Source: Hemileia vastatrix
Taxonomy: Eukaryota; Basidiomycota; Pucciniomycetes; Pucciniales; Zaghouaniaceae
Length of the DNA stretch: 64,000 nt
Assembly: GCA_030280995.1 (NCBI GenBank)
Contig: JASXTE010000001.1
Coordinates: 33,413,700 to 33,477,699 of the forward strand
Direction: 5' to 3'
Shown: positions 34,036-44,639 of the stretch, in pieces
How the letters are laid out: each line of letters starts with the position of its first letter
Position numbering within the stretch: position 1 is the stretch's first letter
The notes under the pieces: generated by a model
The model's input: only the letters and a program-made list of their open reading frames with translations
What the model was told of the DNA's origin: nothing
Database searches by the model: none
Made by a program: the position numbers and the translations under genes

Positions 34036-34362
34036 ATAAGCTGGCAATTGATTAAAATTTTGGTTCACCAAGTCTTAAAAATTTGAATTTTAATCTATTT
34101 GTACAATAAATTCAAATTTTTTTTAACTTATCATTGGTAAATCAGTACTAAAACTTATAATCACTCATTTGAAAAACTCAATCATTGATGGATATGGTGC
34201 AGCTAACTTTAGAAAATGAAGATGTCAAAGAATGGATCTGATTTTATTATGGCTAAAGAAATGTAGAAATATTTAGGGGTTATTGGTGGAGATTGTTAAG
34301 GAGTATATGGATATCCTACTCTATGGAGAGTGTAGAGGTGTTTAATAATAGGGTGCAAGAAT

Positions 34363-34680
34363 GTGATGCAATTAAAGGCTGGAAATAATGATGCTAAGAA
34401 AGTCTTGCAAAATTTGAAGAATTCTGAAAGTTTTGAAGTGGTTGAAAGGGTTGGAAACTTATTTAAATGTTGTGATGCTGAATCTTTTGAAGTTGCAAAG
34501 AGAGTTGAATTATTAGTGGGTCTCACTGGTAGACTATATTGGAGGAAGCTTGGAGGACCTTATGGCAAGAATGGAATCGAAGTATTTGGCTCGGTGGGTG
34601 AAGATCCCACTCTCTCATGTTGTGAAAATAAGAGATTGGTAGAGGGGAGACTGAAGGTATTGAAAACTTACTCTCAGTAG
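34363..34680 (+). CDS. Conserved small sense frame in D 3' region
   Basis: 105 codons, no known domain. The C-terminal half (RKLGGPYGKN, VFGS, TLSCCE, RLVE, ending SQ-stop) is shared with the E copy on the minus strand (56714-56508), and further upstream both carry CCDAES. E has an extra 14-15 residues created by an internal duplication. The frame overlaps the far end of the antisense transcription unit, so conservation could also reflect non-coding sequence. Treated as hypothetical. Confidence 0.35.
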   Translation: MMQLKAGNNDAKKVLQNLKNSESFEVVERVGNLFKCCDAESFEVAKRVELLVGLTGRLYWRKLGGPYGKNGIEVFGSVGEDPTLSCCENKRLVEGRLKVLKTYSQ

Positions 34681-34796
34681 TGGAATCATCACAAGGAAAA
34701 TACAGTTAACTTCTAGTTCATATCAACAAAAGTCAGACAGCATGATTAAACAGCACTAAAGAAACAAATTTCAAAAAGAAGAGGAGATTAGAAAAA

Positions 34797-35440
34797 TTAA
34801 AACAAATAATCTCTTTGAAATCTTTCTACATTAGCATCAAAGCTTTGCATTAGTAATCCTCTCTTCATAATTTCTTCATTATTATTGGCTTGAGTCTTTG
34901 AAATTAAGCTAAAAAATTTTGCTTCATATCATCAAAATATCTAAAAAGAGGTATTAATAAAATTTAGGATAATGATTTATATAATCAGTTTGGACCAGGC
35001 CAACATCATCTGTATTGGTTTTTTCAATAGCTTAAATAAAGGAGAGTATAGTTATTAGGTTGATTTAAAAGAAAAAAATTAAAGAAATGAACTAAAATTT
35101 GGAGCCAGGAAATAGAGTTTCAGAAAAACTAAAAGAAGAAACTGGAATAATATGATCATGATCTTTAGAATAGTGTGGAAGATGATGATCAGGATTAGGT
35201 TTTTTGGAGGAGGAAGCTGTTTCGGCCCTAATATTTCTAAAGAAAGTTTGAATTTTGGTTAGTGTCTTTTTAGGTATAGTAGTATCAGGTAGAGCTTCTG
35301 GGCCTGTGTAGAAGTTTGTTCTGGAAGGAATTATTGAACAAATAAATTTGACAGGCAGTTCTTCCAGGAAGTCCAGGTTTAGAAATTAAGCAAGGAACCT
35401 GGTATTTGGTGCATAATTTGCATGAGACAGATAGATCATT
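34797..35440 (-). pseudogene. Antisense Zn2Cys6-like gene, D copy
   Basis: Minus-strand frame opening at 35440. It has CKLCTKYQVPCLISKPGLPG then RTAC, that is CX2CX6CX12C with the fifth Cys changed to Tyr and the last lost in a short deletion. The Pro/Ser-rich middle (IPSRTNFYTGPEALPDTT, IPKKTLTKIQTFFRNI, ASSSKKPNP, PVSSFSFSETLFPGSK) is nearly residue-for-residue like E. An acidic piece (TNTDDVGLVQ) and the tail NNNEEIMKRGLLMQSFDANV follow, then TAA at 34797. Two or three stops and slips. No intact ATG at E's start position. Confidence 0.6.
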
Positions 35441-35576
35441 TTATGAAATTTTATAATAATGATAATGAAGATGAAACTGAATATGTGTATTGGAGGAAAT
35501 GGTTAGAGTGGATGAAGAGAGGATAAATGAATGATTTATCAAATATGCAAATTTAAGAATGATGACATTCTTCATT

Positions 35577-35586
35577 GGAGGGAGGA
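35577..35586 (+). promoter_or_regulatory. Polypurine tract of D
   Basis: GGAGGGAGGA directly before the LTR start TGTGGAAGTC, identical to B's tract. Confidence 0.8.
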
Positions 35587-36622
35587 TGTGGAAGTCTAAA
35601 GTATAGTATGGAACTTAAAATATTTATAGTGGAAACTTGAATGATTTTTATAAATATTTGAAAGGCCAATCTTATTTTATATATCTCTTTATTATTATTA
35701 AAATAATGGATGGCTTAAAATGAAAAATGGGTTAATTATCTGAGTCAAAAGATAAAAATTTATATAATGGACAAAAATTATATTTATAGGCTGGAAAACA
35801 TGTGGAAATGAAATTCAAAAGCCTCAAGAGAATTAGAAAATTTTCTTATAATTTTAACTATTTTTCTAATTTTTTTAATTTTTTTATTATTTTGCAAAGT
35901 TTACTAAATATTTTTGATTTTTAATGAATTACTTAACTTTAATGTCTTTTAATTGGATAAATAGGGATGTGAATAATACAAAAAATTTCTGAGATTGTAA
36001 ATAAGAAGTATCTTTATAATATATAATTTTTCTAGAATTTTATTATGGATTCAAGGTTCTAATTGAATCCTGAATTCTGGACAAGCCCAGGAAAATCTCT
36101 GGATGAGCTCTAGCAGGGAAAGGTGGGCACATGGATTAACTATCCATATAAATCCTGTAGACTCAAAAGTAGTAACTTATCTTAAAATGCTTATTAAAGA
36201 CAACCATCATTACGTTTTACATAACATTTCATATTTTGTAATACCCTTGTAAAAATAACAGTTTTATATAAAACTTCATAAATTTTACTCAACAACTCAT
36301 AAATATATACTTACAGGGTATCAATAGAAATTTCTCAACTTCAGGGACGCATCCTTAAAATCCTTTTATAAAAAGAAAAGCTTTATAAAAACAAAAATAT
36401 TCAATTATTTAAATAACTTTTCTTAGTACAAGTCTATTGTTGTATTTCTTCAACTAATCTTTAAGAACACAGATTCTGCATCTCTAAACTTTTACTTTTG
36501 ATTTGTCAACTTATCACTTTATATCAAGTAGAGGATTCAGCTTAGCTAATTTTGAACTCTTATTTTACTTAAAGGGAAAGTTTTTTCAAAGGTTTGTACA
36601 ACTTCCTTAGATTCTGCTTACA
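35587..36622 (+). repeat. D element 3' LTR (1036 bp)
   Basis: TGTGGAAGTCTAAAGT... to ...GATTCTGCTTACA. The same ends occur in E (55558 to 54485, minus). It is related to but distinct from the B LTR in sequence. No genes inside. Confidence 0.8.
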
Positions 36623-37230
36623 GAAAGGAGACAGTAAGAGTCTTCTAAGCTGGTGGAAAGAATGTTTTGTTATTCAATTGAGGGGAGATCTGGTGCAAGC
36701 TTGGAATTCTATTTTTCATAAAGATCATTGAAAAAACATATAAGCTAAATTGTCTTCCAAACGCAAGTCAGAATCAGATTCAGCAGCAAAAGTTAAAGTT
36801 ATATCATTCATAGCTGAGTGAATTTTCTTCCTAGTAGAGAGGTGCTTCATTATTTTTGGTAGAAAAGGTTTTTGGTTGAAGGTTTAGGTGATGAGTGCAA
36901 AGTGGGAATTCACTACCAAATGAGCAGGTGGGGTGTGTAGATAGAAAAATTTTTTATGTGCTTGCCATCAAAATTAAGTAGCATAGAGGGAAGAGAGAGA
37001 TAAGGATGGAATCTACAATTATAGGTTGTGTGAATTTCTGACAGATCAGTCATGGATGTATTAAGTTTGGGATCAGGAATTGGGAATGAAAATTGGGGTA
37101 TAAGAGGTGTTATAATGCATTATTGTGCAATAATTATCCACTAGCCCTGAGGATAGTGGATAAAAATCTTTGCAATTGATGATTTCTGATCCTGGAAAAG
37201 AAAATTACTGATTCCCAATTGCAGATAAAA
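36623..37230 (-). mobile_element. Internally deleted Harbinger right end
   Basis: Matches 42090-42180 joined directly to 43180-43740 of the neighbouring Harbinger remnant, so about 1 kb of transposase is missing. The palindrome TTATCCACTAGCCC...GGATAGTGGATAA is at 37135-37164. No functional gene. Confidence 0.6.
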
Positions 37231-37488
37231 ATAATTATACCACTATTATCTTTTGCATTTATTTTTGCTAATAATTGGGTTATTAGACCTTTTATGTGTC
37301 AATGTTTACCACTATCTGACATTTTTATCCTCAATTTTTAACCACATTTTGGAGAGCTTTCTGGTCGTGCCAGCCTCCCTGCCTTTCTGGGCACCCCCAT
37401 CCTGTCTATTCATTCTATCTGTTCAAAACCCCTCCCCATCTCATCTGTTTGTTTCTTCTCCTTTTTATGTTCAAATATCTCAACATGC

Positions 37489-38450
37489 CTTGTCATAATA
37501 GATCTTCTCAAAGGCACCCTTCCCCCAGTTTTTATTTCAATCCCATTACTACCTCTTTTCACCACTCAGCTGAGAAATCAAATACCATTAAACTAAAAAA
37601 AGGTGATCATCTCATACTTATCAACTGGATGAAAATTAAAATTAATTATGATTCTTGTTTTGTTGCTGAGAATGAAACTAAAGTAGCATGGCCCCCTGCA
37701 TCAAATGTCAATGGATATCTTCTAATGGCCAATGAATTAAGAAATAAGACAAAGGGATGGATTGATAGTTTGTCTTAACAGATTTCTGAACACTTCAAGC
37801 ACTATTGATCCAAATACAGGAAGGCTAAGAATCTTTCATCTTCCTCTGGTTTTTATATTACTGATCTTGATATCAGTAAGGGCATAAAAACTATAGACAA
37901 TAAACTTTATTCTTTATGTCCTTACTATAAAGAGATGGATTCCATATTTGGAGAGCAAGCTAATATTAATCCTGAAAAAATGTTGGATGGCAAAGATGAT
38001 ATCTCTGAACATTATTTCTAAAAAACTTTTTTTCCTTCCTCTTCTACTCAAGCCTCCCCTCATTTGACTTCTACCAATCATGAACTCTTTTCAATAGAAT
38101 CTTATGTAAATATAAACCAACCTGACCTCATTCCAATGAGATTTTATTTCTTGTCTAGTTTTTTTATTCTTTTTTATTTCTAGAATGGCTAATGAAAAAA
38201 TTGAAGATCCTCAAGCAAGTGAGTCTAAAGCTAGTATAGAAGAAGTATTTTAAGCTTTCTTTAAAGAGGGATGAGAGAGCACATGAATTGTAGGAGAAGA
38301 AGTTTAAAAAAAGAGGGGAAGGCTCTTGAGTACAATTTCATATTGGATCAAATGAAACTCAAGTATCAACTTGAAGAATGTTTAAAAAATAAAGTTTTCT
38401 TGATAGAATGTCTTAAAGCTTATAAATCTGTTGGGTAAATTGAACGCTTA
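37489..38450 (+). pseudogene. SANT/Myb-like protein of Harbinger
   Basis: Starts MPCHNRSSQR, then the conserved block KKGDHLILINWMKIKINYDS, CFVAENETKVAWPPASNVNG and ANELRNKTKGWIDSLS, a TAA at 37778, ISEHFKHY, then KAKNLSSSSGFYITDLDISK and SLCPYYKEMDSIFGEQANIN. A second coding part at about 38270-38450 (LEYNFILDQMKLKYQLEECL) follows. This is the companion DNA-binding protein typical of rust Harbinger elements, needed by family knowledge for nuclear import or DNA binding of the transposase. In-frame stops and missing exon joins mark it as a pseudogene. Confidence 0.65.
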
Positions 38451-38990
38451 ATGAAAATGTTTGATTACTAGTTTTTTTATTTTTTTCATATTTTATTTGA
38501 AATTTTTTTAGAAAGTTTATTGATATATTGCATTAAAGCTAATAAGTCTTTTGAGAAAATTTACTGATTAATGAAAATTTTTTATGACTAGTTTTTTTAT
38601 ATTTTTTTCATTCATATTTCATTCCAATTTTTTTTGAAATTTTTCTCAATAAAATACATTAAAGCTAATAAAACTGTTGAGTAAATTGACTGGTTAATGA
38701 AAATTTTTGATGACTAGTTTTTTTATTTTGTTCATATTTTAATTAATTTTTTTTTAGAAAGTTTCTTGATAGAATGCAATAAAGCTAATAAGTCTTTTGA
38801 GGAAATTGACTTCTCAATGAAAATTTTTGATGACAAGTTTTTTTATATTTTTTTGTTCATATTTCATTCCATTTTTTTTTTGAAATTTTTATTGATAAAA
38901 TAAATTAAGGCTTATAAATCTTTTGAGGGAATTGACTGCTTAATGAAGATGCTTACAGACTGTTTTTTCATTTTTTTGTTCATATTTCAT
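38391..38990 (+). repeat. Five-copy tandem repeat of the SANT gene 3' end
   Basis: The landmark AAAGCT (AAGGCT in the last) falls at 38415, 38535, 38661, 38781 and 38907: spacings 120, 126, 120, 126. Each unit reads like LIECxKAxKS-E-IxxxMKxFD followed by a T-rich intron-like stretch. The alternation suggests duplication of a dimer. Confidence 0.75.
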
Positions 38991-39400
38991 TAAAAAAATT
39001 TTACAAGTCAAAAAATTTACGCAACTTATTTAAAAATTAGGCAATACCCCCCCCCCCTGCAATTTACTCTGGAAGGGGGTAAGCATTACTGAATTTTCAT
39101 TTTTTTTCATAAATAATTAAATAAATCAATTAAAAAAGATAATCAATGAAGTAAAGGAATCCCAAACACTATCTGTCAATGATTTCATGAGCAAAGTCAA
39201 AGAAAACATATGGAAAGAATGGTATTATGAACTCATCCATAGAATATAATTGAATGAACACCTTTATACAGCACAAGGGCTTGATGGTATTATACTATAT
39301 TTGATTGATTATCTTTGATTATCTTTGATAACTGATGAATCAAAAATTTAAGAAAAAAAAAATTCAAAAATTCTTTAATTATCGTATTTAGAGCCCCTCC
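38991..39400 (+). other. Stretch without clear gene
   Basis: Contains a C10 run (about 39049) and at 39140-39300 a coding-like piece (ESQTLSVNDFMSKVKENIWK, EWYYELIHRI) of unknown origin. Otherwise AT-rich. Confidence 0.3.
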
Positions 39401-40400
39401 CTATTATTTTAGTATTCATTGACCCTTCACCCATTACCTTAAATACCTGGTTTTTTAAACTTTGATTAATATGAAAAGAACATCCAGAATGAGTAAAATA
39501 TTTTCAAGATTCCAATCCAGGAGATGCCTTAGTAGTTTGATGATTATCTCTTGAAGAGTTCCAAATAAATTCCATAATTCCATTTCCTAATCAAATTTCC
39601 ATGATAAATTTATGATCTGGAAAGTGTAGTCCATGGCCTTTGATTTTAGCAGGTGAAGGGATTGGTCTTCCAGTAAAAGGATTGATATAACAGAAAATCC
39701 AAAAAGTATGAATATTAGAAATGGTTTTGTTAACATGGCTCTAACTATAAAACCCTTCATATTTGATGACAACATAAGAATAAAATATATAATTGTTACT
39801 GAGCTCAACCCATTCTATATGTGTCCAATTGGGAAGTCAAGCTTTCTCGGCCAGTTTATGATTAGATTGAAATGCACAAATATATAATTTTTCAAAGCAA
39901 TTGGCCAAGAAATAATTGAGTGATACTAAGCTTTTACATCTTTCTAAATATTTCTTAATTTCTTTATCACTGCTTTTCTGGAGTAAAGAATAAATACCTG
40001 GAGAGAAAATTAAGAAATAAGGTTTTCTTAAAATTTTTTGAAAATAAAGACTTACCAAGTAAGGCACCCTTTTCATAGCCAGGTCTCCAGCCAAGTTGTA
40101 TCATAATTCCTCCACTCTTCTTTTGATTTTGTAAAGTTTTTCAAGCTAATGCCATCTGACATAAAGCAGTAGTGACATCTAATAATTTATTGAACACCTC
40201 ATATTAAATACCATTGAATGAATGAAAATGTATAATTAATTGAGGTTTATATCCATTACTAATAATTGCAACCACAATGTCCTTTCAACTAGCAGTTAAG
40301 TACTTGATATTTTCTGCTAATTAATTGGTATATTCTTTTTTTACATATTATAGTTTTGAAGTAAGAAAGATTTTCCAAAGAACCAAAGAAGTCTTTACAA
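39400..40400 (-). pseudogene. TET/JBP-like 2OG-Fe(II) oxygenase pseudogene
   Basis: On the minus strand: GYKPQLIIHFHSFNG, KSGGIMIQLGWRPGYEKGAL, then a GTAAGT...TTCTCTCCAG intron-like gap (about 39993-40050). FEKLYICAFQSNHKLAEKA, WTHIEWVELSNNYIFYSYVV and YEGFYS-stop-SHVNKT follow, then INPFTGRPIPSPAKIKGHGL, NGIMEFIWNSSRDNHQTTKA and FTHSGCSFHIN. The order GWR-GYEK, HxD, GG-type strand, D-HxT, G-S-I is that of the TET-like dioxygenases expanded with transposons in basidiomycetes, as I recall the family. The iron ligand HxD reads HVN here, and at least four stops are present. Intact homologs oxidise 5-methylcytosine. Confidence 0.55.
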
Positions 40401-40649
40401 AATTGTTTCTTTCTAATTAAACTTTATTTTAGATAAGATTTTCTCTTCTTATTAGAAATTTTAGGCTTCACTTCTAAAAAAAGGTTTTGAAGATGATGAT
40501 AGTGATGATAATGATGAGAGTAATGAGAGTACTGAAGACTTTGACATTACTCCAGACATTTTGTTGATATTTTCAAATCTATATTTTTTTGAAATATAAA
40601 AAAATAAAAAATAACAAAAAGCGAAAAAATAAGAGAGAAAAATTAATAA

Positions 40650-41640
40650 TTAATCTTCAATTTCTTTCTACCTTAAACCCCCAATTCCCCCTTTTTGATG
40701 TCCTCAATACCCCCCCTATTATCCTTTTTTTGGTCTCCTCAATCCCCATTTTTTTCCCCTTTGGAATCCTCAAAATCCCTCTCTTTTTTCCTTTGGTATC
40801 CTTAAAACCCTTCTTTTGCCCCCTTTGGTGTCCTCCAGATTCCCCCTTTTCCCCCTTTGGTGTCCTCAAGACCCCCCCTTCCTTTTCCCCCCTTAGGCTC
40901 CCTCAGGAACACCATTTTCCTCCCTTTGGTCTCTTGAAAAACCCCCCTCCCCACCTATACCAGGTCCTAATTTCTTCAGCCCTCCTGCCTCATCACTCCC
41001 CCCTTCCCCCTTATCACTCCTTCCCCACGTTCCCTCCCCCCTAACCTCTTCTCCTTCCCCCCCTTCATTACTTAGAAATTTGCTAAAAAATTGATAATTT
41101 AATGAAAAAATTTGGGACAATTTTTCATTACCCTAACAAATTTTCAGTGATTTTCTAATTTAATGAAAAATTGTGACCAAACATTCATTAGCCTAAAAAA
41201 TTTTTAGCAATTGACTAAGCTAATGAAAAATTGACAAAATTTTTCATTAACGTAGCAATTCATTAGCAAATTGATAAATAATAAAGTGCCGCAGGAGGAG
41301 AGGTGAGGGGGAAGGGGGAATTGATTATGACCTGGTATAGGTGGGTAAGGGGTTTTTCCAGAGACCAAAAGGAGGAAAGGGTGGGCCTGAGGGAGCCCAA
41401 GGGAGGAAAAGAAAGGGGGGTCTTGAAGACACCTAAGAGAAGAAAAGGGGGATGTTGAGAACACCAAAGGAAGAAAAAGGGGATTAAGGAGGCCAAGGAG
41501 CAGGAAAAGGGGAGAATGAAGATACAAAGGAGGGAGGAAAGGTGGAATAAAGGCCAGGTCTAGGAGGGATAAAGCTGGGATGAAGGGAAAAAAATAAGAG
41601 AAAAGAGGGAGATATAGAAAAAAAAGTGTTAATTTAACCT
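40650..41640. repeat. Giant inverted repeat, polypyrimidine/polypurine arms
   Basis: Left arm 40650-41066 is C/T-rich. Right arm 41283-41640 is its imperfect reverse complement; for example CACCTATACCAGGTC at 40960 pairs with GACCTGGTATAGGTG at 41329. The spacer (41090-41280) is itself built of inverted TTAATGAAAAATT-type motifs. Arms consist of about 33-38-bp units around CCCCTTTGGTGTCCTCAA. Open frames over the arms are low-complexity Pro/Phe or Lys/Gly translations. Confidence 0.75.
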
Positions 41641-42069
41641 TGATAACCAAAAAAAGAACCTTTTAAAATAAAAAAAACAGGAAAAAATACAAAAATAAAA
41701 ATAAACAAAAATAAAATAATTAGCAATCAAAAAATTAAAAAAAATGAATAAAAAGACTTACCTGAAGAGATGAGATGATAAAATAAGTGAAACATAATTT
41801 TTTGAGGGATTTTTGAGGAGAGGATGAAACAGATATGAGGGATGAATGAAAAAAGAAACAATGAAAAATTATGCAATTGCTGAAAATATGCGCTTTCATG
41901 TTGAGCTGGTGAATTAAAACAAATGGGAAATCAAAAAAAGAGATATTCACAGTAAATTCAAAAAAAATTAATATGCAAAAAAAAACACCAACCCAAGTGA
42001 ACAAAGAAGAAAAGTTGAACATTTGGAGAATATGAAAAAAAATTAAAAGGGTTGTGTTTCAAAATGTTG
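41641..42069. other. Harbinger internal non-coding stretch
   Basis: AT-rich, no gene. 41865-42069 matches 62620-62820 of the other Harbinger copy (GCTGAAAATATGCG, TTTCATGTTGAG), so it is the region 3' of the transposase. Confidence 0.6.
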
Positions 42070-43260
42070 GAGGGTTATTTGAATAATGACAGAGTGTAAG
42101 CCAGTGGAAGGAATATTTTGTGATTCAAGGGAGGGCAGAGCTGACACAGGTTCAGGATTCTATTCTTCATAAAGATCATTACACTTATCCTTTAAATCAG
42201 CTAGGATATTGTTGAGTATAACACAATTCATTATACAATGATTTGCAGTTTTGATTTCCATTTTTTTTTGAAATTGGATTCTGAGTTCCCAGAGACTAGA
42301 AACTCTTCCCTTTAAAATCCCAATAACATGTTCAATTTGTACTCTTTATTTTGCAAGATGATAATTAAAAGATTTTTTTGGGTCATTTTTTAATTTTTCA
42401 CCTCAGAAAGCAGGTATAATATATTTTTCACTTGCATATGCTGAGTCTGCTAGTAGGTACTAAGATTTTTCAAATTATTGGTCAGGATTTTGAGAAATCT
42501 TTATTCATTGGAGCATGGAAGAGTCATGAAATGAGCCAGGACAGCCACTACAAATAGCAATAAACTTTTTATTGATATCAACAACAAGTTGAATGGAAAT
42601 AGAGAATATAGGAAGAAGATAAAAAGTTAGTTCATGAAGAGAAACTTGAGAAAAATTTGAAGAAAGCTTCTTTTGCAATCAAAATAATTGTTTCCATCAT
42701 GAGCAGGCTTTTGGCTCAATGGTATAGTTGTACCATCAACAATACCTACACAGACAGGGAGACCTTCAGCTTGCATTACTTGATAGGATTCAAGTCGCTG
42801 TTGTGGAGTTGGCCAAGCAAGTGTTTGAGACTTGAGAGAAAGGATAGCAATCATGCAGCACTTGGTGTATAATATGACAATACCATATCTTATGGTAAAG
42901 AGATTATCTAAACATCTTAAGGCAGAACAATTTCTATTTGAACCAAGGAGACATAGTGTGACAGAAAGTTGAAAGGCAGGTTTACACTGTGTTTTATAGG
43001 AATTATTATAGAAGATAGGATGATTGGAGATGAGTTGAGAAAGTTTGAAAAAGAAGCAGGAGAAGTTTGAAAAAGTTTTGTGAAGTTTAAATGAGGAATT
43101 TCAAGAATTTAGGCAAGATCATATCTGGGAACATGATAAAGATTTGGCCCCCTTTGAATGAAGTAACACTTTTTGAAAAGAAAAGACATATAAGCTAAAG
43201 TGTCTTACAAACCAGATTCAGAATCAGAGTCAGTGGCTAAAGCTAAAGTGATAGCATTCA
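42070..43260 (-). pseudogene. Harbinger transposase, decayed
   Basis: Minus-strand homolog of 62791-63999. Clear pieces: RLESYQVMQAEGLPVCVGIV, then DGTTIPLSQKP (first catalytic Asp), LADSAYASEKY (second Asp) and IEHVIGILKGR (Glu). More than ten stops and slips. The direction and position next to a SANT-like gene match the autonomous Harbinger layout. Confidence 0.8.
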
Positions 43261-43630
43261 TAGCTGATTTAATTTGCTTCCTAGTAGATAGGTTCTTCAT
43301 TATTGTTGGTAGAAGGTTTAGGTGATGAGTGGGAAGTGGGAATTTTCCACCAAATGAGAATGTGATGTGTGTAGATAAAAAAAATGTTAAGTTTTTGCCA
43401 CCAAAATTAAGTATTATAGAGTGAAGAGATACATAAGGAAGATAGAAAATTTTATCTGTTTGCCACCAAAATTAAATAGCATAGAGTGAAGAGACACATA
43501 AGGATGGCTTTGTCAATTATATGTCATGTGACTTGCTTACAAATCAATCATGGATGGGATGAGTTTGGGATCAAGAATCAGAAACAGAAATCGAGGTATA
43601 AGAGGTGGGATAATGCATTATTGTGCAATC

Positions 43631-43662
43631 CTTATCCACTAGCCCCAGGGCTAGTGGATAAG
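43631..43662. repeat. Perfect 32-bp palindrome near Harbinger right end
   Basis: CTTATCCACTAGCCC, loop CA, GGGCTAGTGGATAAG: 15-bp arms with no mismatch. A slightly decayed copy is at 37135-37164 in the deletion derivative. Confidence 0.85.
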
Positions 43663-43740
43663 AATTATCCCCAATTAATAATTTCTGATTGTGGAAAAAA
43701 ATATTCATGATCCATAATTGCAGATCCCTGAACATTTATA

Positions 43741-43974
43741 CTCTCTAATATTAGGTGAGGATATTATAGGGTATGCTTAATTATTTTATAAATAAGGTTA
43801 CATAATCTTTAAAAGATCTTAAAATTGTTTATCATTGTTATTTTTGGCTTGTAAAGTAGGTGGTTGTGATAAATACAGTAGTTTTTATAAGAATAAAGTA
43901 AAAAGGAGATGGAATCTCTGACTGAGGATACTAGTTTTGTTATTTAATATTATTATTATTTCTTTTTATCTACA
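43741..43974. other. No recognisable feature
   Basis: AT-rich sequence between the Harbinger remnant and the inverted-arm element; I see nothing in it. Confidence 0.3.
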
Positions 43975-44639
43975 TTGAAAAGTTTAAAACTCAATTATTT
44001 TACTTAAAGTAGATAAATAATTTTTTTGTATATGATTTTTTATTTAATTGTATATAATAGTTATATATGAATTGGATGTAATTATAAAAGGATGATTCAA
44101 AACAACAAAAAAGAGCTTCTTTTATAGTTAAAATGTACTACAAGGGGAATTTTGTTGAAGTCAACAAAAGTCATTGATAAATAAGTTAAAGTTGTAATAT
44201 AAATTAAAATGAAAATCAATTGAGAAGATAAATTAAAAGATTAAGTTGAGCTTTAATAAAATAAGATAATTTAAGTTTAAGTTTTATAAATAACGCAGAT
44301 AAATTTTCTCTTAAAGTTCCAATGAACTACCAAAGCCTCTTTCCTTTCCCTCCCTGGCCCCCCTCTAACCAACTTCAAGCTAGGTCTGAGTCCCAGTAAT
44401 TACATGGAGTTAGATCTACAACTTTCCTGTAGGTTTTTATTACTTTATTTGTATTTGAATTATTAATCCAATTAGTTTTAAAAAAAGTGAAATGAAATTT
44501 TAATTAAATAAAATAAAAAATGTTTGCACAAGTAAAAACAACTTAAAGACTACTTCATTAATTGTACTATAGCTAATATTTTTTACACAATACAATACTT
44601 AAAGAATTAGAAATATTAAATTTATAATATTTTTATTAA

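Larger units (their letters stand above)
32430..35576 (+). other. D element long 3' internal region
   Basis: 3.1 kb between integrase and polypurine tract, homologous to the B and E regions. It contains the GATAGGCTGGCTGCTC start (32638), dyads at 32737, 33462, 33863, 33904, 33950 and 34022, one hairpin module (33054-33110), very AT-rich filler (33120-33400), a conserved sense frame (34363-34680) and the antisense Zn2Cys6-like frame. Confidence 0.7.
37231..43740. mobile_element. PIF/Harbinger-like composite remnant
   Basis: Convergent layout: a SANT-like gene on the plus strand (37489-38450) and a decayed transposase on the minus strand (42070-43260). Between them lie a broken TET-like oxygenase and a large inverted repeat. 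The ends are not clean: I find no terminal GGGGGTGTCAG pair here. Left-end sequence (AACCACATTTTGG at 37341) is shared with the Harbinger copy at 61299, supporting the assignment. It may be several elements merged. Confidence 0.5.

Noticed and set aside
32638..36622. A single 4-kb LTR, since D and E share 2.8-4 kb up to the terminus CTGCTTACA
   Set aside because: A polypurine tract GGAGGGAGGA followed by TGTGG lies inside (35577), and the resulting 1036-bp LTR matches the size of B's LTR. The first 3 kb is internal sequence.
36616..36628. GAAAGG after the LTR end in both D and E taken as a shared target duplication
   Set aside because: D's and E's flanks belong to different hosts (Harbinger and F pol) and the opposite ends are not in the window; coincidence or an LTR edge shifted by a few bases cannot be separated.
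40589..41120. Pro/Phe-rich and Lys/Gly-rich open frames on both strands
   Set aside because: Low-complexity translation of the polypyrimidine/polypurine repeat; both strands open for the same reason.
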